Shown piece by piece: positions 6,768 to 8,080 of a stretch of 8,080 bases of DNA. The notes under the pieces were generated by a model. The model ran no database searches. It was not told where the DNA came from and worked only from the letters and a program-made list of their open reading frames with translations. The stretch is from Cyanobacteria bacterium UBA9579. GTDB lineage: Bacteria > Cyanobacteriota > Vampirovibrionia > Gastranaerophilales > UBA9579. Position 1 is the first letter of the stretch. The number at the start of each line of letters is the position of its first letter. A program made the position numbers and the translations under genes. The DNA lies in assembly GCA_003499585.1 (NCBI GenBank), contig DNSU01000118.1, forward strand, positions 5,904 to 13,983. The letters run 5' to 3'.

Positions 6768-7973
6768 ATGAAAATGATGAATATAAACTTTCCAGAAATA
6801 ATGGCTGGATGTAATTCCAGAAAAGCTAGTATTGCTAAGGATGGTGCTAGTAGTAACTATTCTGTGAAACAAGATGCTGATTCTAATAATACTGCTTATC
6901 CCATTATTTTCACGGGTACTAATGTCAAATATACAGCCAAAAATTCTCAAAAAACTCAGATAAAATCCACTCAAAATACATATAAAAAACTTGCACAAAT
7001 ACTAAAGGAAAGGTTTAGGGATTATGATAGTCTGGATAAACTTGATTATGGCGCAGGATTGGGTCATAGTAAAACAATACTTGGTGCTGAAACTTATGAA
7101 CCTTACGCCCGAGGTTATAAACCTGACTATGTAAAGCCAGGTGATATAACTAAAAAATACGATATAATAACAAATTTATACGTATTAAATGTAATCAAGG
7201 ATTTAAAAACAAGAAATAATGTAGTAAAGCATATTGGCGAGTTGTTGAAACCCGGTGGTGAGGCATATATTAGTGTAAGGCCTAAAACGGACGTTGACGC
7301 AATCAAAAGTGGGATACCTTGTGGAGATGGAGTATTAACTTCTATTGGGACATTTCAAAAAGGATTTACCTCAATAGAATTACAGGAATATGTTAAGCAT
7401 ATATTAGGGGATGGTTATAAAGTAGAAAAAACCAAGTTTTCTTCAGGTGTAGATGTTGTAGTTACTAAATCAAAAGAAATTGAGCCTGCTAAAAAAGTAA
7501 AAAAGTACAGTATTCCTCCTAGGAGCAAGGAATATGGCGTGGGAAAAGTAATGGGAAGTCAGGTTTATCTTCATAAAGAATATGAAAATGTTTTAAAAAA
7601 TGATGGATTAAATTTAGCTAAATCCAGCATTCCAGCAGATTTTACGTATGACATTATTTGCTATGATAAAAAGGACAAAAGTTTTTCGTTTATAAGCTCG
7701 CCTGATTTTAATACTGCCAATGAACCAGTAAGAGGTGATGCTTATAAAGTAAAACCTAGTGAAACTGTTAAATATGTAAAACCTCCCAAAGATCCGCTCA
7801 TATATCATCATAAATGGTTGTTTGTAAAGGATGATTATGCGGGGTTTGATGTTGAAGCTTCTAAGAAGAGGAGTGAGCATTGGACATCATTGGACAATAT
7901 TGATTCTTCAAGAATTGGAAGAAAAAGCTACTGGGAAAAGCATAAAATTCCAAAGATTACTGCAAAAGAATAA
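6768..7973 (+). CDS. Class I SAM-dependent methyltransferase fused to a C-terminal Dnd-associated-methyltransferase-like domain, with N-terminal FTG tag
   Basis: The protein is 401 aa from ATG 6768. An in-frame TTG at 6762 adds two residues, and ATG 6774 is also possible; no strong SD separates them (AGAAAAG ends at 6761, favouring 6768). Residues 1-70 are polar and low in complexity, with I-I-F-T-G around 46-50. The methyltransferase core spans about 75-232: SAM motif I LDYGAGLGHSK (92-102), an acidic residue after strand 2 (E111 in E-P-Y-A), motif IV-like YDIITNLYVLNVI (131-143) and LLKPGGEAYISVR (159-171). A lysine-rich linker leads to a second domain (about 248-401) with G-V-G-K-V-M-G-S-Q-V-Y-L-H (257-269), S-F-I-S-S-P-D-F (307-314), L-I-Y-H-H-K (344-349) and S-R-I-G-R-K (381-386). 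Their order resembles the GK..P..YVH / PDF / ILHRKE blocks I remember from DNA-phosphorothioation-associated putative methyltransferases (TIGR04096). No dnd gene is in view. The SAM fold is well supported; the substrate (DNA, tRNA or protein) is unknown. Confidence 0.85.
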   Translation: MKMMNINFPEIMAGCNSRKASIAKDGASSNYSVKQDADSNNTAYPIIFTGTNVKYTAKNSQKTQIKSTQNTYKKLAQILKERFRDYDSLDKLDYGAGLGHSKTILGAETYEPYARGYKPDYVKPGDITKKYDIITNLYVLNVIKDLKTRNNVVKHIGELLKPGGEAYISVRPKTDVDAIKSGIPCGDGVLTSIGTFQKGFTSIELQEYVKHILGDGYKVEKTKFSSGVDVVVTKSKEIEPAKKVKKYSIPPRSKEYGVGKVMGSQVYLHKEYENVLKNDGLNLAKSSIPADFTYDIICYDKKDKSFSFISSPDFNTANEPVRGDAYKVKPSETVKYVKPPKDPLIYHHKWLFVKDDYAGFDVEASKKRSEHWTSLDNIDSSRIGRKSYWEKHKIPKITAKE

Positions 7974-8010
7974 AGCAAAAAAGAAGTTATTAGCTTCTTT
8001 TTTGCTTTTA
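7974..8010 (+). terminator. Intrinsic terminator of the methyltransferase gene
   Basis: AGCAAAAAAGAAG (7974-7986) and CTTCTTTTTTGCT (7994-8006) form a perfect 13-bp stem with a 7-nt loop, starting directly after the TAA. A short T-run follows (8007-8009). The A-tract/T-tract stem could work in both directions and would also stop minus-strand transcripts entering from the right. Confidence 0.85.
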
Positions 8011-8015
8011 AATGT

Positions 8016-8073
8016 GGACACCCCGACCCTTATAAACCGCCTTTCGACGAATCAAGCTAGGGTCGAGGCATCC
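8016..8073 (-). ncRNA. GC-rich 58-nt imperfect palindrome, candidate structured RNA read from the minus strand
   Basis: GGACACCCCGACCCT (8016-8030) faces AGGGTCGAGGCATCC (8059-8073). As plus-strand RNA this stem has three mismatches. As minus-strand RNA all 15 positions pair, twelve Watson-Crick and three G-U. Inside, the minus strand reads CGUC-GAAA-GGCG, a 4-bp stem with a GNRA tetraloop. The element is far richer in G+C than its surroundings. I recognise no known family (not a tRNA, 5S, 4.5S or tmRNA end). It could be a small RNA, a leader element of a gene beyond the right edge, or a dispersed palindromic repeat. The window ends 7 nt after it. Confidence 0.4.
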
Positions 8074-8080
8074 TATATAT

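Noticed and set aside
8016..8073. Possible tRNA or hammerhead ribozyme
   Set aside because: No cloverleaf, T-loop or acceptor pattern fits 58 nt, and the CUGAUGA core of a hammerhead is absent despite the GAAA.
1..8080. CRISPR array, insertion sequence or prophage
   Set aside because: No spaced direct repeats and no transposase, integrase or phage structural gene is visible on either strand.

Overview
The window is AT-rich bacterial DNA (roughly one third G+C by eye) with compact genes and standard codon use. The gene content suggests a non-photosynthetic relative of cyanobacteria, of the Vampirovibrionia/Melainabacteria (Gastranaerophilales-like) type. Reasons: a large secreted GHL10-type glycoside hydrolase, small lineage-type hydrophobic proteins, and several otherwise unrelated proteins with a short N-terminal F-K/T-G tag that I associate from memory with that lineage. 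This placement is an inference, since no rRNA or ribosomal protein gene is present.

Layout. (1) 1-2070, minus strand: N-terminal 690 residues of an exported glycoside-hydrolase-like protein that runs off the left edge. (2) 2071-2395: divergent intergenic region with a promoter for that gene and two mutually exclusive small inverted repeats. (3) 2396-3091, plus: a 231-aa protein with a papain/transglutaminase-like Cys-His-Asp arrangement and an N-terminal VSFKG tag; possibly a secreted effector or modifying enzyme. (4) 3092-3273: intergenic region ending in a promoter whose -35 is covered by a perfect 21-bp palindrome. (5) 3274-5301, plus: uvrB, complete, the one unambiguous housekeeping gene. 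(6) 5302-5485: a nested, branched inverted repeat ending in a T-run. (7) 6635-5486, minus: a two-gene operon of short, hydrophobic, probably paralogous proteins of unknown function. (8) 6636-6767: divergent promoter region. (9) 6768-7973, plus: a class I SAM-dependent methyltransferase fused to a C-terminal domain resembling that of the DNA-phosphorothioation (Dnd)-associated putative methyltransferases. (10) 7974-8080: a perfect 13-bp terminator hairpin, then a GC-rich 58-nt element whose strands pair fully, with G-U wobbles, only if transcribed from the minus strand.

Apart from uvrB (UvrABC excision repair) the genes do not form one pathway. The glycosidase is an envelope or extracellular enzyme. 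The effector-like protein, the small hydrophobic protein at 6072-6635 and the methyltransferase share the F-x-G tag near the N-terminus. The most interesting leads are that tag, the Cys-His-Asp protein, the orphan Dnd-like methyltransferase fusion and the two structured intergenic elements.
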